Shown here one piece after another: positions 9,251 to 18,138 of a stretch of DNA of 28,811 nt. The notes beneath the pieces are model-generated. The model was not told the DNA's origin and made no database searches. It saw only the letters and a list, made by a program, of their open reading frames with translations. The stretch comes from Fragilariopsis cylindrus CCMP1102 (lineage: Eukaryota; Bacillariophyta; Bacillariophyceae; Bacillariales; Bacillariaceae), in the NCBI GenBank assembly GCA_900095095.1, contig FMBT01000648.1:1-28811 (forward strand), written 5' to 3'. Numbering within the stretch: position 1 is the first letter of the stretch; every line of letters begins with the position of its first letter. Position numbers and translations under genes: made by a program.

Positions 9251-10564
9251 TATGATCAGGTTTTATCTAATTCTGTGTATGGATATCGAATGGTGATACA
9301 ATAACTACAAGGAGATGAATATAGTACTAAGTACGTCTTTGGTAAGTTACTTGTAATACGATAGAGGCAGACGATACAAATTATTCTATTACTACTTCGA
9401 AGTAGTAGTATTATTCTCTTATCGTGGAGATCGTTGCTGAATTCTCGGAAAAAATCTGATTTTGATTTATTAAACAATCATAGAATGAATAGCTGTTATT
9501 GGCATGAATGTCGTTAGATACCTTGTTCCTTGCCTCATTTTTTCACCGTCCTCTATACCGTATGTATACGGAGCTGAATACTTTTTATACAATTCTAAAC
9601 GTTAAATAATAAATTATAGCACGACTGAGATTAGAAGGAGGAGTAGTGGAAGGGAGAAAAGCACAGAGTAATTTTAATATGATTCGATTCGATTCGATTC
9701 ATTCATTCATTCGATTGATTGATTCATTCAATTGATTTATTCCGTCTACGGTAGCAATGGTTTCAATTCCAAACAAATATTTGATTGTGTTACAATTTAT
9801 AATACACCAGTAGAAAAGAGGTGGATGCAGAATATAACTTGGTACCAATATGATTTAATAGAACTTGTTTGTAGGTAATTCCTTTCTTTGTTATCTCTAT
9901 GAGGCTTCATCAAATGCCAATCATACCGGTACACTACAAGACTAAATTGTCCTCGGGAATCATAAAGCTTTTGGCTAGATTTTCATTATGGGACGCAAGT
10001 GTTTATGTATTAGATATACAGCACCAGACTAGACGGTACCTATTTGTTACAGTTATTATCTGGAATAAGATGGGTTTAGTTCAGGTAAGTGACAATATTT
10101 TCGGTGCTAGTTAGTTGGATGTCAATATATTTACTGGAAAAGATAATCTGGAAACAAAAGGAGCCACTACAAGATGCTCAGTTATCACCAGCTTGATAAA
10201 CACACAAACAATTAAACACTTCAGAAAAATGAGTAGAGTTGAATCTAAAAGCGACTGGGATGGGGCTTCATTAAGACTTATCTGGCTCATCTCAACCAAT
10301 TTTCCCTACTTTCTATGCATTTAATATTTCAATGGTTTTCTATTGTCTACATTTTATCGGTTAGATCATAGTTTGAGTTGATATCCTTGGTTTTGTTTCT
10401 ATAACAAGGGCAGTAACTAATAACTAGTATCGCATACTCGGACAAGTCTTAAAATTAAGACTGATAATTTTCACGTTAGGGCGAACCGCTTTAATTTTTT
10501 TCAAATGTTGTGAATTGAAATGAATGCGTTCTATTTTGCAGACTTGTATATTCCGGTCTGTTCA
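9251..10564. other. intergenic, promoter side of paralogue B
   Basis: An 18-bp perfect palindrome, TACTACTTCGAAGTAGTA, lies at 9390-9407, about 140 nt before the minus-strand ATG at 9250. A pentanucleotide/tetranucleotide microsatellite built on GATTC and ATTC occupies about 9681-9739. Open frames near 9899-10114 and 10111-10324 overlap on both strands and have no recognisable domain. I do not support a gene here. Confidence 0.5.
9681..9739. repeat. GATTC/ATTC microsatellite
   Basis: GATTC units shift into ATTC and GATT units. This is simple-sequence DNA in intergenic space with no coding role visible. Confidence 0.85.
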
Positions 10565-11734
10565 CTACGCTTTGGTCTTCGTTGGTTCCTGGAACCACTC
10601 ATCGCTTTCTCTGTCAATAAACTCCGAAAAGAAAACTTGAACGTCATCTGATTCTCCAAATTCTTTCATAAATGATTCCTTATCTTCTGGTTCTCCGATA
10701 CAGAATATACTGGTTCCACTTCCTGACATCATGACATGTTTAAAACCAGCGACCTTCAACAAAGACTCCTTGAGTTCTCCTAGCTTGGGTACACATCGAA
10801 ACGCAGGTGCTTCTAAATCGTTTACATAATATTCTTTCGAAACATTTTCAACTCCGTCTGAATTTACGAAAGCAGGGAGCAAAACATCATCCGAATCTAG
10901 ATCACTCAATTCATCATAGTCCAAAGCTTTGAATACAGATGGCGTTGAAAGTCCGACATTCGGTTTCACTATGCATACTTTAGTTCCAGTTGATAAAGGT
11001 GGATCAATTGGAGTCAAGACTTCCCCTCTTCCGGTACAATATGCAGTCCCTTGACTTAAAAAGAAAGTAATATCACTCCCTAGTTCAGCTGACCATTCAA
11101 TCATCTGTTCTAAGGATGCTGGCTTTCCCATCAGCTCATTGGCGCCCCACATGGCAGTAGCAGCATTGGCAGATCCACCACCCAGGCCAGCTTGAGCCGG
11201 ACATTGCTTAATTAAATTGGTTTTGAAGTGCATATCGACTCCGGTCCTTTCACGCATCAGCTCTAACGCCCTTATTACCAGATTTGACGAGTCAACTGGG
11301 ACTCCCGGCATGTTACACGTAAATTCATCAGTAGATTTTTCTTCTCTCAAAGGCGCTAGCTCGAGTGTGTCACCGAAACCAATTGCTTGGAATAGACTGG
11401 CCAAGTCATGAAATCCATCTTCTCGTTTTCGAATAATTCGAAGGAATAGATTAATCTTACAAGGACTAAATAGTACTAATGTTTTTTGTTCGTGTTCTTG
11501 CTGTGTCGATTCAACAGTTGAAGTTGGAGTAGATTTTAGGGATGAACCCGCTGACGCTATTGTTGTAAATTGTTTTCTTGACGATGCGATAACGTTAGAT
11601 GCGAAACCACTAAATATGCGATTTGACTCTACGACGGAGAATCCACGCACTGAAGACACGGAAACCCATTGGCAAAAGCAGAAGCAGTAACACCAAAAGC
11701 CGAAGGAGAAGTAAACCCCTATGATGTGTTTCAT
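10565..11734 (-). CDS. ispE: 4-(cytidine 5'-diphospho)-2-C-methyl-D-erythritol kinase, plastid
   Basis: This single exon of 389 residues encodes the ATP-dependent kinase of the plastid MEP isoprenoid pathway. It phosphorylates CDP-methylerythritol at the 2-hydroxyl. GHMP-kinase hallmarks are present: PCKINLFLRI near 91-100 (Lys93 matches the substrate/catalytic Lys), the ATP loop PAQAGLGGGSANAAT near 179-193, GSDITFFL near 219-226 (Asp221 matches the catalytic Asp; the usual Pro two residues later is Thr here), and MSGSGTSIFCIG near the C-terminus. About 88 extra N-terminal residues form a hydrophobic signal segment (residues 4-22) followed by VRGF and a Ser/Thr-rich stretch, consistent with a diatom plastid presequence. 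The exact cleavage site is inferred. No frameshift or intron is needed. Confidence 0.95.
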   Translation of the reverse strand: MKHIIGVYFSFGFWCYCFCFCQWVSVSSVRGFSVVESNRIFSGFASNVIASSRKQFTTIASAGSSLKSTPTSTVESTQQEHEQKTLVLFSPCKINLFLRIIRKREDGFHDLASLFQAIGFGDTLELAPLREEKSTDEFTCNMPGVPVDSSNLVIRALELMRERTGVDMHFKTNLIKQCPAQAGLGGGSANAATAMWGANELMGKPASLEQMIEWSAELGSDITFFLSQGTAYCTGRGEVLTPIDPPLSTGTKVCIVKPNVGLSTPSVFKALDYDELSDLDSDDVLLPAFVNSDGVENVSKEYYVNDLEAPAFRCVPKLGELKESLLKVAGFKHVMMSGSGTSIFCIGEPEDKESFMKEFGESDDVQVFFSEFIDRESDEWFQEPTKTKA

Positions 11735-12280
11735 TATTTTTTTCTTCGTCGTTATCTCAAAACTAACAAGTCAAACGGGTTGAAAGAGTTCTTTTTCTTT
11801 CCACTACGTTGTATTGTTGTTAATGCAATTGTCTATTTTTTTTAGATACGGTACAATACTGCACAGTAACTTGATGGATGATGAGAGATGAAAAGAAAAG
11901 AGAGGATAAGAGTGTCAAAAACTTGAATTTTGCGCGCTCGAAAGATCGAAGATTTTATCCGATTTCCACGCGGAAGGCAGTGCAGTAACGACATTGTTGA
12001 ACGAGAAAATATTAATAGTACAATTGTACTTCGTATTGTATGATTAGTTTGTTGCACATGAGTACAACATGATGTACAGTAGGCCTAATGTGGTAGCTAA
12101 ACTTTCGTTTTGAATTATGGAAATCTGCCTTGGAACTATCACTATTCATCATAATATTCCAAAGGTCCGCAACTGCACTTATAACAAGTTCCCAGTATGT
12201 GGTATGATATGAATATCTTCCAAAATTACATGAATGATATGCTTCTGTCTGTGTGCAGTGTTGAGTTGTTTATCGCAAAT

Positions 12281-12349
12281 TCTCAATATATGTATCAACA
12301 AAATATGGCAAAAATTCTCAGTATATATACCAACATAATATGGCATATG
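12281..12349. repeat. imperfect 35-bp direct repeat (two copies)
   Basis: Copies start at 12281 and 12316 and share TCTCA, TATAT, CAACA and AATATGGCA blocks in the same order. It is a short intergenic duplication with several differences, so not recent. Confidence 0.75.
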
Positions 12350-12852
12350 CGCTTTCTATAAATATTATCACTGTCATACTATTTTTTAAATGTAAAAAGT
12401 GAACCAACAACAGCTTTTGCCATTCTTTCTTAGGTTGGATTTAGGTAGTACTTTTGATGTTTAGGCAGAGATTTGGGTTGAAGAAGAATCTACACAGATT
12501 ACTCCATAATAACGAGATCTTTCAATGAATCTGAAAACACCACATTATACACAACCCCGAATCAAATACATGTTTACAGTTGGCTGGCGCATTGTTGTTA
12601 TTCTTTCATTCATGATATCTAACCTCTCATTTTCATTGATGACCACGAGCAATGTATTGTAGATGCCTGTGTTTTGGTGGGCCAAAAGATTATATACATA
12701 GATTCACTAATAGATTCCTAGTCTGCTGCATGAGTGTTCTGAAGACCACTTACCTACCATTCATTCCTTTTAAATACACTTTTTTTGTTACATAAACATA
12801 TCTAACGGACTAGATAGATTTTAAAAAATTGCCGCCTCGCGCGCGCGTGTTG

Positions 12853-12858
12853 TGACGT
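12853..12858 (+). promoter_or_regulatory. TGACGT half-site, CCRE1-like
   Basis: TGACGT lies 295 nt before the ATG at 13148. Its inverted partner ACGTCA is at 12952-12957. In Phaeodactylum tricornutum the CO2/cAMP-responsive promoter of PtCA1 uses TGACGT and ACGTCA elements bound by bZIP factors. Similarity here is only to the hexamer, so function is unproven. Confidence 0.3.
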
Positions 12859-12951
12859 AAAAGATTTGCATTTTGAGGTACGATCGTCGCACACCGCACA
12901 TTTCAACAAAATACAAGCAGCTTGCATGATATATCGCAATTTCAACCGCGT

Positions 12952-12957
12952 ACGTCA
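12952..12957 (+). promoter_or_regulatory. ACGTCA half-site, CCRE2-like
   Basis: This inverted partner of the TGACGT at 12853 lies 191 nt before the ATG at 13148. A hexamer of this kind is expected by chance every few kb, so only the pairing and position are suggestive. Confidence 0.3.
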
Positions 12958-13147
12958 GTAGTTTCTTCGTGTCGTTAAGGAGATCGAAATCAGTCAATCG
13001 TTTAGCTACCATCAACGAGGAACAAGGAACAGTGCCAATCGAAGATTTGAAAACAACCAAATAATCCCAGTTATGACGATCGTATAAATGAGACATAAAT
13101 TCAAATACTTCTTCTACTAACTTTTAAATTCAAATAAATATACTACA

Positions 13148-13723
13148 ATGAAGCTTATTCTTTCCACTGCAGTCTTGGCCTCCGTATTCTCCCCTGTTGT
13201 CTCCTTCAGTTATTTGGATCAACTAGGAGGCGCCCCTGTTGCTGTTGCTGTAGCCGCTCCCGTTCCTGTTGCTGCCGCTCCTGTTGCAGCTGCTGCTCCT
13301 GCCGCTGTATTAGCGCCAGTTGTTTTAGCCGCTGATTATGTTGCTCCATCTGTAGGAAACTACATGGATTCCCTTACCACTGGTGCAAATGCACCAACTG
13401 GATCAGGAATTGCATCATACACAGCATTACTTCCATCAAACTCAGCCCCATCTGGAGCTGGACTTCAAACATACACAGCAGCTCTTCCTACTGTAAACAC
13501 AGTTGCAGGAGGTGCCGGTATGATCTCCCACTGTGACGCACTTGGTGGAAATGTTGCATGGACCAAGGGAGCTGCCCCCCGTAAGCCATCTGCTGTTTCC
13601 TTTTCTGGATCTACTTCTGGTCAATCTGTTAGTTTCACTCTTGAAACTTCCGCCAGTTTATTCCAAGGTATCTCTGGAACCGGTACTATTACATTGAGTG
13701 GATCAATTGATAGTGTCCAATAA
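13148..13723 (+). CDS. small Ala-rich presequence protein, function unknown
   Basis: This single exon encodes 191 residues. The N-terminus MKLILSTAVLASVFSPVVSF is a signal peptide followed by Phe, then SYLDQLGG. It fits a secreted protein or a diatom plastid precursor with an aromatic cleavage residue. An Ala/Val/Pro stretch (about residues 29-65) follows. Next come three related repeats of about 18-20 residues: APTGSGIASYTALLP, APSGAGLQTYTAALP, and a diverged copy with GGAGMISHCDALGG. The C-terminal third is Ser/Gly/Thr-rich and predicted beta-prone (SGTGTITLSGSIDSVQ). There is a single Cys in the mature part. The coding bias is clean and the ATG lies in an A-rich context (ACTACAATG). I do not recognise a family. 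A plastid structural protein or a secreted protein are both possible. Confidence 0.75.
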   Translation: MKLILSTAVLASVFSPVVSFSYLDQLGGAPVAVAVAAPVPVAAAPVAAAAPAAVLAPVVLAADYVAPSVGNYMDSLTTGANAPTGSGIASYTALLPSNSAPSGAGLQTYTAALPTVNTVAGGAGMISHCDALGGNVAWTKGAAPRKPSAVSFSGSTSGQSVSFTLETSASLFQGISGTGTITLSGSIDSVQ

Positions 13724-14320
13724 ACGGTTACATTACATTAAGCTACGAGTACAAAAGTGAGAGAGGAAGGAAATTATTGAGGGAATAGAAGAATATTAAC
13801 AACAAGTAATGTTATTTTTTATTATCGTCATTCATCATTGGATCCCGGACACGAGAGAGAGAGAAAAAAACCTAAACGAGATGAGATAATAATGCGGTGG
13901 AGGTAGACAGTGTAAAATATAGATATTATCACTTTTTATTATTACATTTGAAATAAATTTTATTTAATTTGTGTATTCCATATTTTTCTTTTCTATATGA
14001 AATAGTAAATGTTCAGCCAGTACATTAGTCTATAATAGAGATTGATCTACCTTTCCCCAGCGTACATCAATAATACTTCTTTTATCACGAAATAAATAAA
14101 AAAGTACTACTGTATCCGGCCAGTAATACTTAATAGCAAGCAAAATGACTCTGATTCATTTTCTCTCTCTCTGTCATCATACGAGAAGAACCCAAATGAT
14201 ACACTATTCTATCTTTTGCAGGAGTTAAATGAAACTTGAATAAGACTTTCAATATGGCGAATTAATCGTTTCTAAATGTAGTATTTACAAACTATAATAC
14301 TATACTGTACACTACCGGTA
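13724..14320. other. convergent 3' intergenic region
   Basis: This 597-nt AT-rich stretch separates the Ala-rich gene from the stop of the mL49 gene. A GA-rich tract lies near 13851-13869. I see no gene and no further structure. It presumably contains both 3' UTRs. Confidence 0.45.
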
Positions 14321-15384
14321 CTAGAAACCAAGTGATGCCAACCATTTCTTAACTTCTTGGACTCGATTACCTTTAACTTCAATTGTTCCACCGGTACGGA
14401 TCCGAATGTTATCAATATCCTTGGTATTCTTAGCAAGTGGAATTTGTAGTGTTGCTCTTAGTTCGTTTAAGAAGACATCTCGATCACCCGATACTTTTTT
14501 GATCCGAGTTGTAATTTTAGCTCCATCTTTTCTGTTAAGTTCAAATTAATTATATGTATGTGATACATGCGTGTGAAGAAGATAAAATAGAATACAATAG
14601 TTAGGAGTGGATCTCTTATATTTAGTATATTGAATGTAATTCAGTACCACCGCATATGTATGCCAATCTGCTCCCGATTCCTCCAAATATTACACTTTGT
14701 GGATCACCGGGGGGGGGGGGGGGGGGGGCTGGATATTTCACAAGTAGTTAAACAAAGCACAAAGATGGCAACAAGTGGAGAACAGCTCGCACTTTACACA
14801 CACAAATGATACAACCTCTCCATTTAGTTAAAAACTTACCGAAATTCCGAGTAAACGGGCAAAAATCCTACAGCATCGTTAGGTTTGTTTTTGGTTCTGG
14901 CAACTTGAAAAGGGTAGTGTGAAATTTCTACATTAGTTTGAGCATTCCAACCATTCGACAAAATATTTGGATCCAAAATAACGGGTTGGATTTGACTTTG
15001 TGGAATTATATTTTGATTCTGTACAGTAGTAGCCTCTTCTCCTTCTGAGCTATCATTATTATTGTTGTTCAGTAGTAGTTCTTTCTGGAGAATCCGACGT
15101 CTCGCAGGATTCTTTTTAAAAAGTCTTTTGATTTGTGTAGAAGAATGTTTGGATCGAATTGTAACGTTATTAAGCGAGAAAATAGTAGGACATTCATACG
15201 CTGACGTTGTTGTGGTGGCTGTGGCTGTGGCTATTGTTGTGGGTAAAGTGGCTGCAGAACTGATACTTCTAATGTGTGGCCTTGTTGTCGACGCAGTTAC
15301 GGACAATAATAACTGTCTCTCTTGCTGATATACCGGAGCGCTAGACAGCAACAATCTAGATGATGCACGACGGAGAGAAAACAT
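14321..15384 (-). CDS. mitochondrial large-subunit ribosomal protein mL49 (IMG2 family)
   Basis: Exons 15384-14840 and 14531-14321 join in phase 2 across a 308-nt GTAAG...CAG intron and give 251 residues. The conserved mL49/IMG2 core is split by the intron. YPFQVARTKN near 157-166 and GFLPVYSEFR near 173-182 lie in exon 1. KDGAKITTRIKKVSGDRDVF, an FLNELRATLQIPL helix, and the C-terminal strand-helix RTGGTIEVKGNRVQEVKKW...LGF lie in exon 2. Vertebrate and yeast relatives end the same way (GxIxVKG...KxWLxxxGF). The first 40-50 residues are Arg/Ser/Leu-rich and nearly free of acids, as in mitochondrial presequences. The segment from 50 to 150 is a low-complexity lineage-specific extension. It is a structural subunit of the mitoribosome. 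It is divergent from the gene at 15977. Confidence 0.88.
14709..14728. repeat. 20-base G homopolymer in the mL49 intron
   Basis: The plus strand has an uninterrupted run of 20 G, which is poly-C in the transcribed sense of the minus-strand gene. It lies inside the intron, between acceptor and donor. Run length is unreliable with any sequencing technology. It could form a G-quadruplex on the plus strand. Confidence 0.95.
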
Positions 15385-15976
15385 GTTTTGCGTTTGCCTT
15401 TGCCTTTGCCTTTGCCTTTGAAGTTGAAGTTGGAGTTGATGTTGATCTTGATCTTGATAGTAGTTTGCAATTTTATTTCAGCTCTTGCTCTTTGTGTTTG
15501 TCTTCGCTGTGGATGTGATGGGTACCGTAAGTTAGTGTCGATACCGGTACTACAGTAGGGCAGAGAGCGGTTCTTGGCTGTTTGTGGCGTAGGTATGTTA
15601 GAACACGCGGGACTTGTGTGACTCATTTTACATTTTGGAGAATAGCTATTTTCCGGATTACGTTCAAATTCTACTCATTTTTTACTAGATCCTACATTTG
15701 CCTCAACAGAACGACAGAGCGGCATCACGTCAACATCAATAAGAACACTAATAGAAAAGTGCGCCATCGTTTGCTAATTATTTTATGATAAAGAGTTGAA
15801 CAAGTGCGTGACATCTATATTCAAACGAAGTAAAGAACGTTATTCAAGACAAATTGTTCCAGTCAGAAAGCCAACAACAAGCAACAAGTTATCGACTGAG
15901 AAGTCGTTTGTGTTCTCTACAAGTAGCACATTAGCATTCTTGTTTTTGATATCTTGTTGAAGAAAGAAAAGAAAAA
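15385..15976. other. bidirectional promoter region, mL49 / bZIP-like gene
   Basis: These 592 nt separate two divergent ATGs. A hexamer repeat (TTTGCC units, about 15390-15420) followed by GTTGAA/GTTGAT-type units to about 15460 lies directly before the mL49 start, probably in its 5' UTR. No gene is supported, although open frames cross it on both strands. Confidence 0.5.
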
Positions 15977-18034
15977 ATGTACAGTCAACATGACGAAAAC
16001 CAACAAAGACAGGAAGATGATGGATATGATCCAAACAACGTTGCAGTAGAAGAAAATAATTCCGCTGCTCCCGCATCAGATCTTGATCATGCTCTATTGG
16101 AAAGTCTCTTCTACAACGAAATGGTTATGCTAGAAACCCCTGTAGGAGGCGCATCAGCAGCAACAGCAACATCAGATCTTCCATGTTTACCAACAACAGA
16201 CGAGCATGACGACACCGCTCATACAATTGTAGAAAAGGAAATATTACGAGATTTTGGTGTTGATGGTGGAGGAGGTTTTTTTTCTTCTACTGCTACTATG
16301 AATGTTTCTAGTTCTAATCAGGTGTTCGCTCCCGTTCCCGCACATCATCATCCACAAAATTTACCACAACATAATCCTATCCAAAACTATCATGCGTCAC
16401 AGCAGCAGCAGCAGCAGGAATATCAATATCAACCACAACAATTCTCAAGTACAGAGTTCGTTCCTACTGGTGTTAATAGCTCTACCAATATTCCATCCAC
16501 GACGGCTTCCATGGTTTATACAGATTCACAGGCTACTGCTACGGCTGCAGCTGCGGCGGCTGCAATGCTTCCCCGAGGTAGCAATAAATTAGCCTCATCA
16601 TCGACAATTTCTACTACTGTACCTTTTACGCATCATCCTCTACCGCAACATCCGTCTGATAATAATAATAATGATAATAATAACAATAGTAATAATGCAT
16701 CGCAACAAGGAATTGTTTCTGCTGTACCACAGGATCGTGCCCGGCAGCTGGTGGATCAATTTGCCACCCTCGCATCACGTTTGGGAATAGACTTGCCCGA
16801 TTCTGTTTTGCAGTCATTGACATCGGCAGCGGCCAAGAATGATCCATCATTACTAATAAAAACTTCACAAAAACCTGAGGGGACAACAACGAAAACAGCC
16901 GCCAAAAAAATAGCTACAAAAATTTCACCCGCTAATGTTAAAAATCCACCACCATTAATAGCCACTATACCGGACGATGATATAAAGGGACAGATTGATA
17001 GTGATAAAACTGTAGTAGGAATGGCACCAACCGTTATGGAATTGCGAAAAACGGCCGAAGAATCTATTGCAGCCGTTACACGAAAACCAAGAGACCAAAC
17101 AACAACATCATCAACAAAAAGAATAGATGAAAAAAGAAAAGAAATATCACCTGAATCAGCATCAGCGACTGAAGGAGCAGCAACATCAACAACGAATAGC
17201 AATGATAGTAAACCTACATACAGTAAACGGCGAAAAAAGCCACGATTGTCAGACTGTGAAACTAAATTGGCACAACTAAAGGCGGAAAATGAACAATTAA
17301 AGCGACATCTGCAAAATGTTTCCAATAAAGCACATAAATTTGATAAAGAAAAGGAAGAGGCAGGTAAAAACATTGCACGACTAATACACGATCCGAATGC
17401 TGGTCCACGTGAAATGGGGATGTCGGTCCGAAAGTTTAGTGATATGTATTCTGACTATGGGGTTAATAGACAACAAGAATTGAGTTTTCACTTAGAACAA
17501 TTGCAAAGGTAAGCTTTGTATTTGTATTTGTCTTTGTTTTATATATATATTTACTATTTGTGATTGTGCAAATATATATTTTTCCCTTTCACTCTTGAAG
17601 AAACTCAGCAGCAGATACTTTATTTCGTTTCTCCGCTTACGTATAGACTTGTCAATCCAACTAACTTCACCAAGATGGGATTGTGGACGTTGGGTCAAAG
17701 TAACCAAGGACCCAAGAAGAACCCCATTGCTGGTATTCTAGTTAAAGAACTTGATATAACACCCCAACAGGGGCGAAAAATCTTAGACCAGAGCGAAAAG
17801 ATTCGAAAACTATGCGATAATTTAAAGGAGGCTCACGCATTATTGGTTAAGCTAAAGAATCTTTGTGAGAAGAAGACGCGCTGCTTTCAGGATCGTATGT
17901 CCAAATGTACAGAGATATTAACATCAAAACAAGTTATCAAACTCATTATCTGGATAAACGAGCATACGCAGTTACTTGAGAAAGTATGTCCCGGCTGGGG
18001 AACAGAACATATTCCCAAAAAAGCTACCACATGA
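15977..18034 (+). CDS. bZIP-like transcription regulator with conserved C-terminal domain
   Basis: Exons 15977-17508 and 17647-18034 join in phase 2 across a 138-nt intron ending TACGTATAG, giving 639 residues. I chose this acceptor because it alone brings the downstream conserved frame (RLVNPTNFTKMGLWTLGQ) into register. The N-terminal 400 residues are low complexity with Gln, Asn, Ala and Ser tracts, like activation domains. A basic cluster SKRRKKPR (about 416-423) precedes a heptad-leucine coiled coil KLAQLKAENEQLKRHL (about 430-445). The C-terminal part (DITPQQGRKILDQ, LKNLCEKKT, LTSKQVIKLIIWINEH) resembles the conserved tail I recall from stramenopile bZIP regulators. The basic region lacks the textbook Asn-x7-Arg DNA-contact spacing, so DNA binding is uncertain. 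It is probably nuclear. It is divergent from mL49 and converges on cruP with only 104 nt between stops. Confidence 0.7.
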
Positions 18035-18138
18035 AAAGAAAGAACAAGATTTTTCTTATTGTGATCATTTATTCTACAAAGTATTAGGTAAAAATTACGC
18101 TAAATTTTCTTTCGAAACATCATTATTTTATTTTTAAG

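Larger units (their letters stand above)
11735..13147. other. intergenic, promoter region of the 13148 gene
   Basis: No supported gene. An imperfect 35-nt tandem repeat lies at 12281-12349 (TCTCAATATATGTATCAACA versus TCTCAGTATATATACCAACA). A CG-alternating stretch occurs near 12836-12848. TGACGT (12853) and ACGTCA (12952) lie upstream of the next gene. Open frames near 11842-12057 and 12821-13096 show no domain. Confidence 0.5.

Noticed and set aside
10111..10324. mutually antisense frames of 62 and 69 codons
   Set aside because: Both strands are open by chance; neither has a domain, presequence or splice continuation.
16756..17373. 205-codon minus-strand frame inside the bZIP-like gene
   Set aside because: It is antisense to a biased coding region; the sense strand carries the coiled coil and spliced conserved tail.
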